From Mycolicibacterium septicum DSM 44393 (GTDB lineage: Bacteria > Actinomycetota > Actinomycetes > Mycobacteriales > Mycobacteriaceae): a stretch of DNA of 64,000 bases. The notes beneath the pieces were generated by a model. The model searched no databases. It was not told the origin of the DNA and saw only the letters and a list, made by a program, of their open reading frames with translations. A program made the position numbers and the translations under genes. This document shows, piece after piece, positions 34,990 through 44,863 of this stretch. Position 1 is the first letter of the stretch; the number at the start of each line of letters is the position of its first letter. Location of the stretch: NCBI RefSeq assembly GCF_000455325.1, contig NZ_HG322951.1, positions 2,937,890 through 3,001,889 of the forward strand, written 5' to 3'.

Positions 34990-36111
34990 CTAGAAGGTGC
35001 GGCAGACTTCGGCGGCCGCCCGGGTCAAGGCGGCCGGGCCGTCACGCAAGGCCTGATCCAGCGGGGTGCCCGGCGCGGTGATCGCCACCAGTTTGTCGAC
35101 GCCGTTGTCCAGGAGTACGTCGGCGTCGGGGGCCACCCGGCCGGCGAAGATCACCACCCGGGCGCCGGTGCGCGCAGCCACCTGGGCGACACCGAACGGT
35201 GTCTTTCCCAACATGGTCTGGGCGTCGACGCTGCCTTCGCCGGTGAACACCCAGTCCGCCCCGGTCAGGGACTGCTCCAGTCCGACGGTCTGGGCGATCA
35301 CTTCGACACCGGGAGCGCAGTCGGCGGCAAGGAACTCCAGCAGTCCGAAGCCGAGGCCGCCCGCGGCACCGGACCCCGGGCGTTCGGGCCGGGCATGGCC
35401 GAGTGCGGTGCCGGTCACCTCCACCAACCGGGTCAGCGCGGCTTCGAGCACCTCGACATCGTCGGGAGTTGCCCCCTTCTGCGGGCCGAAAATCGCACTG
35501 GCACCACCGGTTCCGAGCAGCGGCGCGGTGACGTCGGACGCGATCCGGACCCGGACATCGGCCAGTCGGGGATCCATCCCCGAGACATCGATGTGCTCCA
35601 GCCGGGCCAGTGCCGCACCACCGGGCGGCAGTGCGGCGCCGTCGGCATCGGTGAAGGACACGCCCAGGGCCGCGAGCATGCCGGCTCCACCGTCATTGGT
35701 CGCCGAACCGCCGATCCCGATCAACAACTCGGTCGCGCCCTGATCCAGCGCCGAGATGATGAGTTGTCCGACTCCGAATGTGCTGGCGCGCAGGATGTCC
35801 CGGTCTGCCGGTGCCACCAGCTCCAGGCCGGAGGCGCTGGCCATCTCGATCACGGCCAGGCGGTGTTCGGCGACGTAGCCATAGGTGGCGCGCGCCGGGC
35901 GTCCGAGCGGATCGCTGACCTCGACCGTGACGCCATCGCCGCCGAGTGCATCGACGACGGCATCCACGGTGCCTTCACCGCCGTCGGCCATCGGTACCCC
36001 GATGCACTCGGCGTCGGGAAGTGCCGACCGGACACCTTCGCGCAGCGCCGCCACCGCTTGCGACGCGGTCATCGACTCCTTGAAGGAGTCCGGGGCCAGC
36101 ACGATCTTCAT
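34990..36111 (-). CDS. Glycerate kinase (GckA/GarK family)
   Basis: 373 residues. Starts with the family signature KIVLAPDSFKESMTASQA, followed by VPMADGGEGTVDAVV, TYGYVAEHRLAVIEMASASGLELV (in parts), LLIGIGGSATNDGGAGMLAALG and DWVFTGEGSVDAQTMLGKTP. Phosphorylates D-glycerate to 2- or 3-phosphoglycerate, linking serine/glyoxylate breakdown to glycolysis. Stands alone between the palindrome and the marR gene; no regulator is obvious. Confidence 0.92.
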   Translation of the reverse strand: MKIVLAPDSFKESMTASQAVAALREGVRSALPDAECIGVPMADGGEGTVDAVVDALGGDGVTVEVSDPLGRPARATYGYVAEHRLAVIEMASASGLELVAPADRDILRASTFGVGQLIISALDQGATELLIGIGGSATNDGGAGMLAALGVSFTDADGAALPPGGAALARLEHIDVSGMDPRLADVRVRIASDVTAPLLGTGGASAIFGPQKGATPDDVEVLEAALTRLVEVTGTALGHARPERPGSGAAGGLGFGLLEFLAADCAPGVEVIAQTVGLEQSLTGADWVFTGEGSVDAQTMLGKTPFGVAQVAARTGARVVIFAGRVAPDADVLLDNGVDKLVAITAPGTPLDQALRDGPAALTRAAAEVCRTF

Positions 36112-36185
36112 TGGCTGGCGACATTACCCACTGTGGGGCCGCGCGGCGCGCCGTAGCGGACCGCCTCGGGCCGGCCCGGGGGAGT

Positions 36186-36617
36186 TCACGTCACGGCATG
36201 GGCCAGGAGCCGCTTGAGTTCGCGTCGCTGCTCGGCGTCGAGCCCTTCGAGCACCTCGTCCTCGGCGGCCAGCACCGCGGCTTCGGCCCGTTTCAGCAAG
36301 GCGGTTCCCTCGGCAGTCAGCTCCGCCGGCAGCGCCCGTCCGGAGTCCACGGTGGCGGGTCTGCGTACCGCGCCGCGATCCTGCAGTCCGCGCAGCACGT
36401 TGTTCATGGCCTGCGGTGAGACGTTGGTGTGGCGCGCGAGTTCCGCGTTGGACTGACCAGGGGCCATGGACAGCAGTCGGAGGCAGACGAATTCGGGCAG
36501 CGTGAGCCCGAGCGGCTGCAGTTGTGCGGCGACCTTGGGCTGCAGCACGGCGACCACGCGATACATCAGGTACCCGAGTGGCTGTTCCGCCAGGACGCCC
36601 CCAGTATCGGAGTTCAT
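36186..36617 (-). CDS. MarR family regulator, probable Rv2887-type
   Basis: 143 residues. Winged HTH: GLTLPEFVCLRLLSMAPGQSNAELARHTNVSPQAMNNVLRGLQDRGAV (helices at about 38-85), and a C-terminal dimerisation helix. In M. tuberculosis the MarR protein Rv2887 sits in the same place between amiC and pyrH and represses the methyltransferase gene Rv0560c; here a methyltransferase gene is directly divergent. Start ATG 36617 (or ATG 36626). A perfect 9-base dyad lies in the promoter, so autoregulation plus control of the methyltransferase is likely. Confidence 0.83.
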   Translation of the reverse strand: MNSDTGGVLAEQPLGYLMYRVVAVLQPKVAAQLQPLGLTLPEFVCLRLLSMAPGQSNAELARHTNVSPQAMNNVLRGLQDRGAVRRPATVDSGRALPAELTAEGTALLKRAEAAVLAAEDEVLEGLDAEQRRELKRLLAHAVT

Positions 36618-36634
36618 ATCAAGCATATTGACAC

Positions 36635-37355
<721 letters not shown>

Positions 37356-37501
37356 CTGCCAGCTGACCTGCGTCCGCCGGCGACACTCGGTCCGCGAGGG
37401 CTCCCCCCGCTAGGTGTGCTGCCCGCCATAGGGCAGGATAGAGAGGCCGTCCAGGGGTAACCCGGGTGGCTCTCTACATGCGAGGAGTGCCGAGGAGACC
37501 G

Positions 37502-38251
37502 ATGGCGGATCCGAATGTCGCCGGCGAGGGCGCAGCACCCATTCGTCCCTTCTATACGAGGGTTCTGCTGAAGCTTGGCGGAGAGATGTTCGGCGGCGGC
37601 GAGGTCGGTCTCGACCCCGACGTCGTGCATCAGGTAGCCCGCCAGATCGCCGCTGTCGTGCGCAGCGGGGTCCAGGTCGCGGTCGTGATCGGCGGCGGCA
37701 ACTTCTTCCGCGGCGCCCAGCTGCAGCAGCGCGGGATGGAACGCACCCGCAGCGACTACATGGGCATGCTCGGGACCGTGATGAACAGCCTTGCGCTGCA
37801 GGACTTCCTGCAGAAGGAAGGCATCGACACCCGCGTGCAGACCGCCATCACCATGGGTCAGGTCGCCGAGCCGTACATCCCGTTGCGGGCCGTGCGGCAC
37901 CTCGAAAAGGGTCGCGTCGTCATTTTCGGTGCCGGCATGGGCCTTCCGTACTTCTCCACCGACACGACCGCTGCGCAGCGGGCCCTGGAAATCGGGGCCG
38001 ACGTCGTACTGATGGCCAAGGCCGTCGACGGCGTCTACACCGCCGATCCGCGTGAGGATCCGGACGCCGAGCTGCTCACCGAGGTCAGCCATCGCGAGGT
38101 CATCGATCGCGGCCTGCGGGTCGCCGATGCCACCGCCTTCAGTTTGTGCATGGACAACCGGATGCCGATGCTGGTGTTCAACCTGCTCACCGAAGGCAAT
38201 ATCGCCCGCGCGGTGGCGGGTGAGAAGATCGGAACACTGGTCACCACCTAA
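37502..38251 (+). CDS. pyrH: Uridylate kinase
   Basis: 249 residues of the amino-acid-kinase fold: [74 protein letters not shown] (only parts matter) and [14 protein letters not shown]. Phosphorylates UMP to UDP. ATG at 37502 follows GAGGAG; the frame is open further upstream but the family's N-terminal tail is variable. Followed by frr and cdsA in the conserved mycobacterial order. Confidence 0.96.
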   Translation: MADPNVAGEGAAPIRPFYTRVLLKLGGEMFGGGEVGLDPDVVHQVARQIAAVVRSGVQVAVVIGGGNFFRGAQLQQRGMERTRSDYMGMLGTVMNSLALQDFLQKEGIDTRVQTAITMGQVAEPYIPLRAVRHLEKGRVVIFGAGMGLPYFSTDTTAAQRALEIGADVVLMAKAVDGVYTADPREDPDAELLTEVSHREVIDRGLRVADATAFSLCMDNRMPMLVFNLLTEGNIARAVAGEKIGTLVTT

Positions 38252-38266
38252 ACGGGAGAAGCCGAC

Positions 38267-38824
38267 GTGATCGACGAAACTCTCTTCGACGCTGAAGAGA
38301 AGATGGAAAAGGCCGTGAGTGTGGCCCGTGACGACCTGTCCACCATTCGGACCGGCCGGGCCAACCCTGGCATGTTCTCCCGTATCAACATCGACTACTA
38401 CGGGGCGATGACGCCGATCACGCAGATGGCGAGCATCAACGTTCCCGAGGCGCGCATGGTCGTCATCAAGCCTTACGAGGCGTCGCAGCTCAAGCCGATC
38501 GAGGACGCGATCCGCCATTCCGACCTCGGCGTCAATCCGACCAACGACGGAAGCATCATCCGGATCTCCATCCCGCAGCTCACCGAGGAGCGTCGCCGCG
38601 ACCTGGTCAAGCAGGCCAAGTCCAAGGGCGAGGACGCCAAGGTGTCCGTGCGCAACATCCGCCGCAAGGCCATGGAAGAGCTCAGCCGGATCAAGAAGGA
38701 CGGCGAGGCAGGCGAGGACGAGGTCGGACGGGCCGAGAAGGACCTGGACAAGACCACGCACACCTACACCAGCCAGATCGACGACCTGGTCAAGCACAAG
38801 GAAGGCGAACTGCTGGAGGTCTAG
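38267..38824 (+). CDS. frr: Ribosome recycling factor
   Basis: 185 residues, the standard length. Motifs [54 protein letters not shown] and [25 protein letters not shown] are all diagnostic. Splits post-termination ribosomes together with EF-G. GTG start 15 bases after pyrH; its TAG stop shares one base with the GTG start of cdsA. Confidence 0.97.
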   Translation: MIDETLFDAEEKMEKAVSVARDDLSTIRTGRANPGMFSRINIDYYGAMTPITQMASINVPEARMVVIKPYEASQLKPIEDAIRHSDLGVNPTNDGSIIRISIPQLTEERRRDLVKQAKSKGEDAKVSVRNIRRKAMEELSRIKKDGEAGEDEVGRAEKDLDKTTHTYTSQIDDLVKHKEGELLEV

Positions 38825-39702
38825 TGGCCGATCAGCAAATACCTTTCGTGACAAACACACCGGTCGGAGAACCGCAGAAAAAACAATCCCGGGCCGGCCG
38901 TGATCTCCCGGCCGCCATCGCCGTCGGCGTCGTCCTCGGCGCGTTGGCGATCGGGACCCTCTTGTTCGCGCCGATCTGGTGGCTGCCGTTGCTCGCGGTG
39001 GCCATCGCCATCGCCACCCATGAGGTGATCCGACGGCTGCGCGAACACGGTTACGCGTTGCCCGCCGTCCCGCTGCTACTCGGTGGCCAGGCGATGATCT
39101 GGTTGACCTGGCCGTTCGGGGCAGCCGGTCTGCTGGGCGCCTTCGGAGGCACCATCGTCGTCTGCATGGTGTGGCGTCTCGTCGGACAGGGTCTGGACCA
39201 GCAACCGGTCAATTACCTGCGCGATATCGCCGCCACGATCCTGCTCGCCACCTGGGTGCCGTTGTTCGCGGCCTTCACCGCGCTACTGATCTTCGCCGAC
39301 CACGGCGGAGCCCGGGTGTTCACCATCATCGTGACGGTCGTGTTCGCCGACATCGGCGGCTATGTCGCGGGCGTCCTGTTCGGCAAACACCTGCTGGCGC
39401 GGGCGATCAGTCCCAAGAAGTCCTGGGAGGGCCTCGGCGGTTCGCTGGTGTTCGGCATCACCGCAGCCGTTGTGTCGGTGGCGTTCCTGCTGGACAAGCC
39501 CGCGTGGGTCGGCGTGCCGCTGGGCTTGCTGCTGGTCATCACCGGCGTGCTCGGTGACCTGGTCGAATCGCAGATCAAGCGGGACCTCGGGATCAAGGAC
39601 ATGGGCACGCTGCTACCGGGCCACGGTGGGATCATGGACCGCATCGACGCGATGCTGCCGTCCGCTGTCGTCGGCTGGATCGTTCTGACGCTGCTCGCGT
39701 AG
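38824..39702 (+). CDS. cdsA: Phosphatidate cytidylyltransferase
   Basis: 292 residues with about eight membrane helices and the CDP-alcohol signature near the C-terminus: ESQIKRDLGIKDMGTLLPGHGGIMDRID (key residues S, K-R-x-x-x-K-D and GHGGxxDRxD). Makes CDP-diacylglycerol, the precursor of all phospholipids. GTG start overlapping the frr stop by one base. Its last 90 bases overlap the 3' end of the convergent EamA-type transporter gene. Confidence 0.95.
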   Translation: MADQQIPFVTNTPVGEPQKKQSRAGRDLPAAIAVGVVLGALAIGTLLFAPIWWLPLLAVAIAIATHEVIRRLREHGYALPAVPLLLGGQAMIWLTWPFGAAGLLGAFGGTIVVCMVWRLVGQGLDQQPVNYLRDIAATILLATWVPLFAAFTALLIFADHGGARVFTIIVTVVFADIGGYVAGVLFGKHLLARAISPKKSWEGLGGSLVFGITAAVVSVAFLLDKPAWVGVPLGLLLVITGVLGDLVESQIKRDLGIKDMGTLLPGHGGIMDRIDAMLPSAVVGWIVLTLLA

Positions 39703-40605
39703 GTTGCGGTCGCTGCGTGCGCCTGACGCGTTCAGCCAGCATGCGACCGCACCCAGGACCAGTCCCGCGGCGATACCGAGGTTCACCCGCTCGCCGAGCA
39801 TGAACCAGGACAACACCCCTGCGACTGCGGGAATGACGCAGAACAGCATCGCGACCGCCGAGGCGCCGTGCAGATTGATGGCCCGCACGTACAGCGACAC
39901 CCCGAGCATTGCGTTGAGCAGCACCACGCCGGCCACCGCCAGCACCGCCTTGGTGACGTCGTGCACCTCGACCGGTGTGGTGAGCGCAAGCGCCAAGGCA
40001 GGGATGAACGCGACGGCGTTCTGCACGGACGTCGAGGCCCGGAAGTCGACATCGGAGCAGAACCGCTGTTGATACACCCCGCCGGCGGCCAGGCCGAGCA
40101 GCGCGACCAACAGCAATCCGACCGCGGGGTCGATTCCGCCAGAGGCCATCAGTCGCGTCGCGCAGGCCGCCAGCACGGCGGCGACGCCGAGCCCCAAGGC
40201 GAGCACCCGGCGCGGCGTCAACCGATCGCGCAGGAAAACCGCGGCCAGCAGTGCGGTCGCGACCGGGTTCATCGCGATGACGACCGCGCACAGCACCGCC
40301 GGGGCGCCATGCTGAATCGCGATGTACAGGGCACAGAACTGCACGGCCTGCATGAGCAGACCCGCCACCGCGACGTGGAGCAGCTTGCGCCCGGTGGGAA
40401 AGCCGACCCGGGCCAGCGCTGCCCACGTCCCGAGGAACAGGCCCGCGAGCCCGAACCGGAAGGCCAACACCGCCATCGGGGAGAGCGCGTGCACCGCGAG
40501 GTTGCCGATCGGATAGCCCAGGGCGTAGAAGAACGTCACGGTCGTCGCCGTGCGCATCGGCATCGGCTGGATTGCTCCGTGCGTGCGCAGGGGAGTGGGC
40601 GCCAT
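39613..40605 (-). CDS. EamA/DMT family transporter
   Basis: About 330 residues with ten hydrophobic segments in two EamA halves; QFCALYIAIQHGAPAVLCAVVIAMNPV (in parts) and LYVRAINLHGASAVAMLFCVIPAVAG are the typical helix 3-4 regions of each half. Such proteins export metabolites or drugs. ATG at 40605 chosen; ATG at 40632 is also possible. The hydrophilic tail runs 90 bases into cdsA. Divergent from a LysR gene across an inverted repeat, which likely controls it. Confidence 0.82.
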   Translation of the reverse strand: MAPTPLRTHGAIQPMPMRTATTVTFFYALGYPIGNLAVHALSPMAVLAFRFGLAGLFLGTWAALARVGFPTGRKLLHVAVAGLLMQAVQFCALYIAIQHGAPAVLCAVVIAMNPVATALLAAVFLRDRLTPRRVLALGLGVAAVLAACATRLMASGGIDPAVGLLLVALLGLAAGGVYQQRFCSDVDFRASTSVQNAVAFIPALALALTTPVEVHDVTKAVLAVAGVVLLNAMLGVSLYVRAINLHGASAVAMLFCVIPAVAGVLSWFMLGERVNLGIAAGLVLGAVACWLNASGARSDRNLREQRQNDPADDSGRQHRVDAVHDPTVAR

Positions 40606-40661
40606 GACGCCAATGGTGGGTGAGCTCCCCATGTGCGGTCCAACGATTATCGGCAATCGCG

Positions 40662-40684
40662 ATTGATCGTTGATGCTAATCAAT
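40662..40684. promoter_or_regulatory. Probable LysR-type operator
   Basis: ATTGAT-N11-ATCAAT, an inverted repeat containing the LysR T-N11-A pattern, in the 155-base gap between the divergent EamA transporter and LysR genes. Position and form suit a LysR binding site for the exporter and for autoregulation. Confidence 0.65.
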
Positions 40685-40760
40685 AAGGCGGAATAACTCG
40701 GTGAATAGAAGGAAACGCCTGGTTTTTGATCGTAAGCGCTGATCGGAGTACGTTGGCCGC

Positions 40761-41612
40761 ATGGGTCAGGTGCTGGATATCGCACCGCTGCGCAGTCTGG
40801 TGGCGGTGGCGGACTGTGGTGGGTTTCACCGCGCCGCCGCGGTGTTGCACATGACGCAGTCCGCCGTCAGTCAGCATGTACGGCGAATCGAGGCCGTCGT
40901 CGGCGGTCCCGTCGTCGAACGGTCCGGCCGCGGTGTCGCCTTCACCGAACTGGGGCATCGCGTTCTCGGTCACGCCCGGGGCATCCTTGCCGCTCACGAC
41001 GCGGCGTTGATCGATCTCGGTGCGGCCGAAGAACAAGTGCTGCTGATCGGCGCCACCGAGCACGGCGCCGACGTCATGTTGCCCGCCCTCACCGCGGCGC
41101 TGGGCGAGCGGTTGCCCAACTGGCGGCTGCGGTTTCGCCTCGACCGCAATGTCATGCTCGCCGACGCCCTCGAACACGGTCTGGTCGATCTGGCCGTGAT
41201 GCTCGACGGCTCCGGAATGGATCCCGCTCACGCCTCCGGAACGCTTGCGCTGAAGTGGGTTTCGGGCCGCGGCTTCGGCACCGGCGTGAACCAGCCGTTG
41301 CCGGTGGTGATGTTCTCCGAACCCTGCACCTTGCGCGAACCCACGTTCGCCACGCTCGACCGATGCGGGACCGACTACCGCATCGCCGCCGAATCCGCGA
41401 ACCTGTCCGGCCTGTTCGCAGCGGTGCGTTCCGGCCTGGGCGTGGCACTGCTGCCGATGATCGGCCGACTACCCGACGGGCTGTGTCTGGCCGAGGGGCT
41501 GCCCCCGGCCAGCCGCGCATCGGTGTTCGTCCGCGGCCGCGCCGGGGTGGACACCGGTGTCCTGGACACTGTTGAGCGGACTGTTCACGACGTTCTCGCC
41601 GGACAAGCCTGA
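40761..41612 (+). CDS. LysR family transcriptional regulator
   Basis: 283 residues. N-terminal winged [48 protein letters not shown] (residues ~9-55), linker helix and a C-terminal effector domain from [17 protein letters not shown] onward. The effector is unknown. Divergent from the EamA-type exporter gene, the classic LysR-target layout, so it probably activates that gene. Thirteen bases separate it from rlmN. Confidence 0.87.
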   Translation: MGQVLDIAPLRSLVAVADCGGFHRAAAVLHMTQSAVSQHVRRIEAVVGGPVVERSGRGVAFTELGHRVLGHARGILAAHDAALIDLGAAEEQVLLIGATEHGADVMLPALTAALGERLPNWRLRFRLDRNVMLADALEHGLVDLAVMLDGSGMDPAHASGTLALKWVSGRGFGTGVNQPLPVVMFSEPCTLREPTFATLDRCGTDYRIAAESANLSGLFAAVRSGLGVALLPMIGRLPDGLCLAEGLPPASRASVFVRGRAGVDTGVLDTVERTVHDVLAGQA

Positions 41613-41625
41613 TACTGGAAAAGAC

Positions 41626-42717
41626 ATGAAGCAGGAATTGGTCTTCGAAGCCCCGCGTCGCCGCATGCCGCCGCGGCACCTTGCCGACCTCGACGAGGAC
41701 GGCCGTGCTGCTGCCGTCACGGAGCTGGGTCTGCCGAAATTTCGTGCCAAGCAGCTGGCCAATCAGTACTACGGCCGCCTGATCGCCGATCCGAAGCAGA
41801 TGACCGACCTGCCCGCCGCCGTGCGGGATCAGGTGGCCGAGGCACTGTTCCCGGCGCTGATCGATCCGGTGAAGCAGATCCAGTGCGACGCGGGTGAGAC
41901 CCGCAAGACGCTGTGGCGCGCGGTGGACGGCACGACATTCGAATCGGTGCTGATGCGCTATCCGCAGCGCAACACGGTGTGCATCTCGTCGCAGGCCGGC
42001 TGCGGCATGGCCTGCCCGTTCTGTGCCACCGGCCAGGGCGGTCTGATGCGCAACCTGTCCACCGGCGAGATCCTCGAACAGGTCCGCTCCGCGTCGTCGG
42101 CCATGCGGCTGGAGCATGACGGGCGGCTGTCCAACATCGTCTTTATGGGCATGGGTGAGCCGTTGGCCAACTACAACCGGGTGCTGGCGGCCGTCAAGCG
42201 CATCATCGCCCCGCCGCCGAACGGTTTCGGGATCAGCGCCCGCTCGGTGACGGTGTCGACGGTGGGGCTGGCCCCGGCCATTCGGAAACTGGCCGACGAG
42301 CGCCTCGGTGTCACCCTGGCCGTTTCCCTGCACACCCCCGACGACGAACTACGCGACACACTGGTGCCGGTGAACAACCGGTGGAAGGTCGACGAGGTTC
42401 TCGATGCCGCGCGGTACTACGCCGATGTCACCGGACGGCGGGTGTCCATCGAGTACGCGCTGATCCGCGATGTCAACGATCAGCCTTGGCGCGCAGACCT
42501 TCTCGGCAAGAAGCTGCACGCCAAGCTGGGGCAGCTGGTGCACGTCAACCTCATTCCGCTCAACCCGACACCGGGCAGTGAATGGGACGCCAGTCCCAAA
42601 CCGGTGGAGCGGGAGTTCGTCAAACGCGTTCAGGCCAAGGGAGTCTCGTGCACGGTGCGCGATACCCGGGGGCGTGAGATCGCCGCGGCCTGTGGCCAGC
42701 TGGCCGCCGAGGGCTGA
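41626..42717 (+). CDS. rlmN: Dual-specificity 23S rRNA/tRNA adenine-C2 methyltransferase RlmN
   Basis: 363 residues. Radical-SAM cluster motif [14 protein letters not shown] (CxxxCxxC), [18 protein letters not shown], and the C-terminal methyl-carrying cysteine region [20 protein letters not shown]. Methylates A2503 of 23S rRNA and A37 of some tRNAs. ATG at 41626 begins the family N-terminus. Last conserved chromosomal gene before the catabolic island. Confidence 0.95.
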   Translation: MKQELVFEAPRRRMPPRHLADLDEDGRAAAVTELGLPKFRAKQLANQYYGRLIADPKQMTDLPAAVRDQVAEALFPALIDPVKQIQCDAGETRKTLWRAVDGTTFESVLMRYPQRNTVCISSQAGCGMACPFCATGQGGLMRNLSTGEILEQVRSASSAMRLEHDGRLSNIVFMGMGEPLANYNRVLAAVKRIIAPPPNGFGISARSVTVSTVGLAPAIRKLADERLGVTLAVSLHTPDDELRDTLVPVNNRWKVDEVLDAARYYADVTGRRVSIEYALIRDVNDQPWRADLLGKKLHAKLGQLVHVNLIPLNPTPGSEWDASPKPVEREFVKRVQAKGVSCTVRDTRGREIAAACGQLAAEG

Positions 42718-42727
42718 GCTTTCTGCG

Positions 42728-42825
42728 CCGAGACCGCGCCCAGATCACCGAGACTGCGCCCAGATCGCGTCTTCGCGGAAAATAGCGATCTGTACGCAGT
42801 CTCGATGAGCTGCAGGCAGTCTCGG
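42728..42825. repeat. Direct and inverted repeat cluster at a convergent junction (family 2)
   Basis: Two direct 19-base copies (42728-42746 and 42748-42766; core CGAGACTGCGCCCAGATC, one mismatch between them) are followed by inverted copies at 42787-42804 (16 of 18 positions) and, partly, at 42809-42825. Together they can fold into alternative hairpins between the convergent rlmN and SnoaL-like genes. A bidirectional terminator is likely. The cluster also marks the left edge of the catabolic island. Confidence 0.8.
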
Positions 42826-42833
42826 CAGCCGGC

Positions 42834-43241
42834 CTACCCCGGCGGGTTGGTGAACCAGAGATTCTCCTCGCGCAGGCTGCGGCTGCGCCAACCGTCGGGC
42901 GCGCGCACCAGTTCGTGGTGGTAGTACCCGCCGCATGCACTGATCTCCGCCATCCCCGGCAGCTGCATGGGGTTGTAGAACATCGCCCGCACGCTCGCGG
43001 TGTCCCCCGTGGTTTCGAGGATCTCGATGTTGGTGATGTAGTGCATCGTCCACGGCATCACCTCGAAGTTCGCGGCGAACCAGTCGACCACCTCGTCACG
43101 CGTGCCCACGACGGCGCCCGCCGACGAGTAGTCGATGTGCGCGTCCTCGGTGAACACCGACCGGTACAGCTCCCAGTCCTTGGAGTCGACTGCCCGGGCG
43201 TAGCGGTACAGCAGGGCCGAGATCTCCGAATGCTCGCTCAC
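42834..43241 (-). CDS. SnoaL-like NTF2-fold protein
   Basis: 135 residues of the SnoaL_4 type: ISALLYRYARAVDSKDWELYRSVFTEDAHIDYS followed by the GTRDEVVDWFAANF helix and the HYITNIEI and RAMFYNP strands. Members act as small hydratases, isomerases or ring-hydroxylating-dioxygenase-like subunits; catalytic residues vary and none is decisive here. The GTG start shares one base with the aldehyde dehydrogenase stop (TAGTG), so both come from the promoter with operator site A. Confidence 0.82.
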   Translation of the reverse strand: MSEHSEISALLYRYARAVDSKDWELYRSVFTEDAHIDYSSAGAVVGTRDEVVDWFAANFEVMPWTMHYITNIEILETTGDTASVRAMFYNPMQLPGMAEISACGGYYHHELVRAPDGWRSRSLREENLWFTNPPG

Positions 43242-44725
43242 TACTCGGGCATCCCGATGGTCTTGGACTCGAAGTACTCCTTGAAGCCTTCCTCGCCGTT
43301 ACGCCGGCCCAGGCCGCTCTGCTTGGAGCCGCCGAACGGGCTGTTGATGCCGAAGTGGCTGCGGCTGTTGATCGTGACGTTGCCGGTGCGGATGCGTCGC
43401 GCGATGGCGAAGGCCCGGTCCACGTCCCCGGACGAAACCTCGCCGGACAGGCCGTAGATGGAGTTGTTGGCGATGGCGACGGCCTCGTCGTCGGAGTCGT
43501 ACGGGGTGGCCGTCAGCACGGGCCCGAAGATCTCCTCCTGCGCGACCTGCGAATCGGGGTCGACATCGGCGAGCAGGGTGGGCTGGGTGTAGTAGCCCGT
43601 GGGCAGGTTCTCCGGAATGCCGCCGCCGGTGACCAGGCGTGCCCCGGAATCGATGCCGGATTTGATGAGCCCCAGCACCTTGTCACGCTGGGTCGCGCTG
43701 ATCTGCGGACCCTGCATGATGCCCGGTGTCCACGGGTCGCCGACGGGGAAGTTCTCCATCGCGCCCTTGAGGAGCTCGAGGCCCTCGTCGTAGCGGCTGC
43801 GGGGGAGCAGGATTCGGCTGGGCAGGATGCAGGACTGCCCGCTCATGACGCAGGCCATCATCGCCGCGATCGGCAGCGCCGAGTTGAAGTCGGCGTCGTC
43901 GAGCACGATGTGGGCCGACTTGCCGCCCAGCTCGAGCATGGTCTTCTTGACCGTGGAGGCACCGGCGGCCAGGATGGCGCGCCCGGTCGCGGTGGAGCCG
44001 GTGAACGTGATCATGTCCACCCGCGGGTCGGCCGACAGCGCGGCGCCGACCTCATTGGCGCCTGCCACCACGACGTTGAACACGCCGGCCGGGATGTCGG
44101 TGTGTTCGGCGACGATGCGGCCCAACTCGGTACCCGACCACGGGGTGAGCTGCGCGGGCTTGAGCACCACGGTGTTGCCGGCCATCAACGCCGGCACCGT
44201 CTCGGCGATGTTGAGGTAGAACGGCACGTTCCACGGGGTGATCGCGCCGACCACGCCGACGGGTTCGTAGGCGATCTTGCGCCGCGCCGGCCCCAGCTGG
44301 GTCTGGTGCACGCCGTTGTCGACGACGTAGTCGAAGCTCTTCCCGTGCTCGGCCCAGTGCTTGACCTCGCCGATCGGGTCCTCGATCTGTGAGCCCGTGA
44401 CGGTCACCGGACAGCCGACCTCGGTGACCAGCACCCGGCGCAGCCGCTCCTTCTCGGATTCCAGCGCGTCGTGCAACTGCATCAGGCAGTGGTAGCGGAA
44501 CTCGACGTCGCGGCTCCAGTCGGTTTCGTCGAACGCCCTTCGCGCGGCGCCCACGGCACGCTCGATGTCGGCCACCGTGCCGTCGGTCGCCTGGCCGGCC
44601 ACCTGCTCGCTGGCGGGATGGATGACGTCGAATTTCGCACCGCTGCCGGTGTATTGGAGTTCACCGTCGATGAGCATCCGCTCGTCACCGGCGAGCACGC
44701 CGGTGTCGCTCTGCACCTGAGTCAT
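43241..44725 (-). CDS. Aldehyde dehydrogenase (NAD(P)+)
   Basis: 494 residues. Catalytic Glu in LELGGKSAHIV, catalytic Cys in MSGQSCILPSR, NAD-binding ITFTGSTATGRAI and the C-terminal INSRSHFGINSPFGGSKQSGLGRR (parts). Oxidises aldehydes to acids or, less often, to acyl-CoA. ATG at 44725 is preferred: it sits 9 bases after operator site A; the 12 extra residues of a longer open frame would run through that site. First gene of a two-gene unit with the SnoaL-like gene. Confidence 0.92.
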   Translation of the reverse strand: MTQVQSDTGVLAGDERMLIDGELQYTGSGAKFDVIHPASEQVAGQATDGTVADIERAVGAARRAFDETDWSRDVEFRYHCLMQLHDALESEKERLRRVLVTEVGCPVTVTGSQIEDPIGEVKHWAEHGKSFDYVVDNGVHQTQLGPARRKIAYEPVGVVGAITPWNVPFYLNIAETVPALMAGNTVVLKPAQLTPWSGTELGRIVAEHTDIPAGVFNVVVAGANEVGAALSADPRVDMITFTGSTATGRAILAAGASTVKKTMLELGGKSAHIVLDDADFNSALPIAAMMACVMSGQSCILPSRILLPRSRYDEGLELLKGAMENFPVGDPWTPGIMQGPQISATQRDKVLGLIKSGIDSGARLVTGGGIPENLPTGYYTQPTLLADVDPDSQVAQEEIFGPVLTATPYDSDDEAVAIANNSIYGLSGEVSSGDVDRAFAIARRIRTGNVTINSRSHFGINSPFGGSKQSGLGRRNGEEGFKEYFESKTIGMPE

Positions 44726-44734
44726 AGGAGACAG

Positions 44735-44760
44735 CTTTACAAAAATTGCGTGTCGTGTCA
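44735..44760 (-). promoter_or_regulatory. Island operator site A
   Basis: CTTTACA-N14-TGTCA with exactly 14 bases between the half sites, 9 bases before the aldehyde dehydrogenase ATG. Read on the minus strand it is TGACA-N14-TGTAAAG, which could also serve as -35/-10 (TGACA, 16 bases, TAAAGC). Same element at 46612, 50633, 53407 and 57265. Confidence 0.75.
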
Positions 44761-44793
44761 CCCCTTTGGAGGAAGGATTGACCGATCGATAAG

Positions 44794-44811
44794 ACTCTGC
44801 GATCGTAGAGT
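44794..44811. promoter_or_regulatory. 18-base near-perfect palindrome upstream of the aldehyde dehydrogenase
   Basis: ACTCTGCGATCGTAGAGT is its own reverse complement at 16 of 18 positions. It lies 33 bases beyond site A, in the gap between the tetR gene at 44864-45421 and the aldehyde dehydrogenase. It may be a second regulator site; its sequence is unlike site A. Confidence 0.5.
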
Positions 44812-44863
44812 GTCGTCGACGCGCGGGACGGGACGTACGGATGGGCGAACGGTAGAAAGCGGA

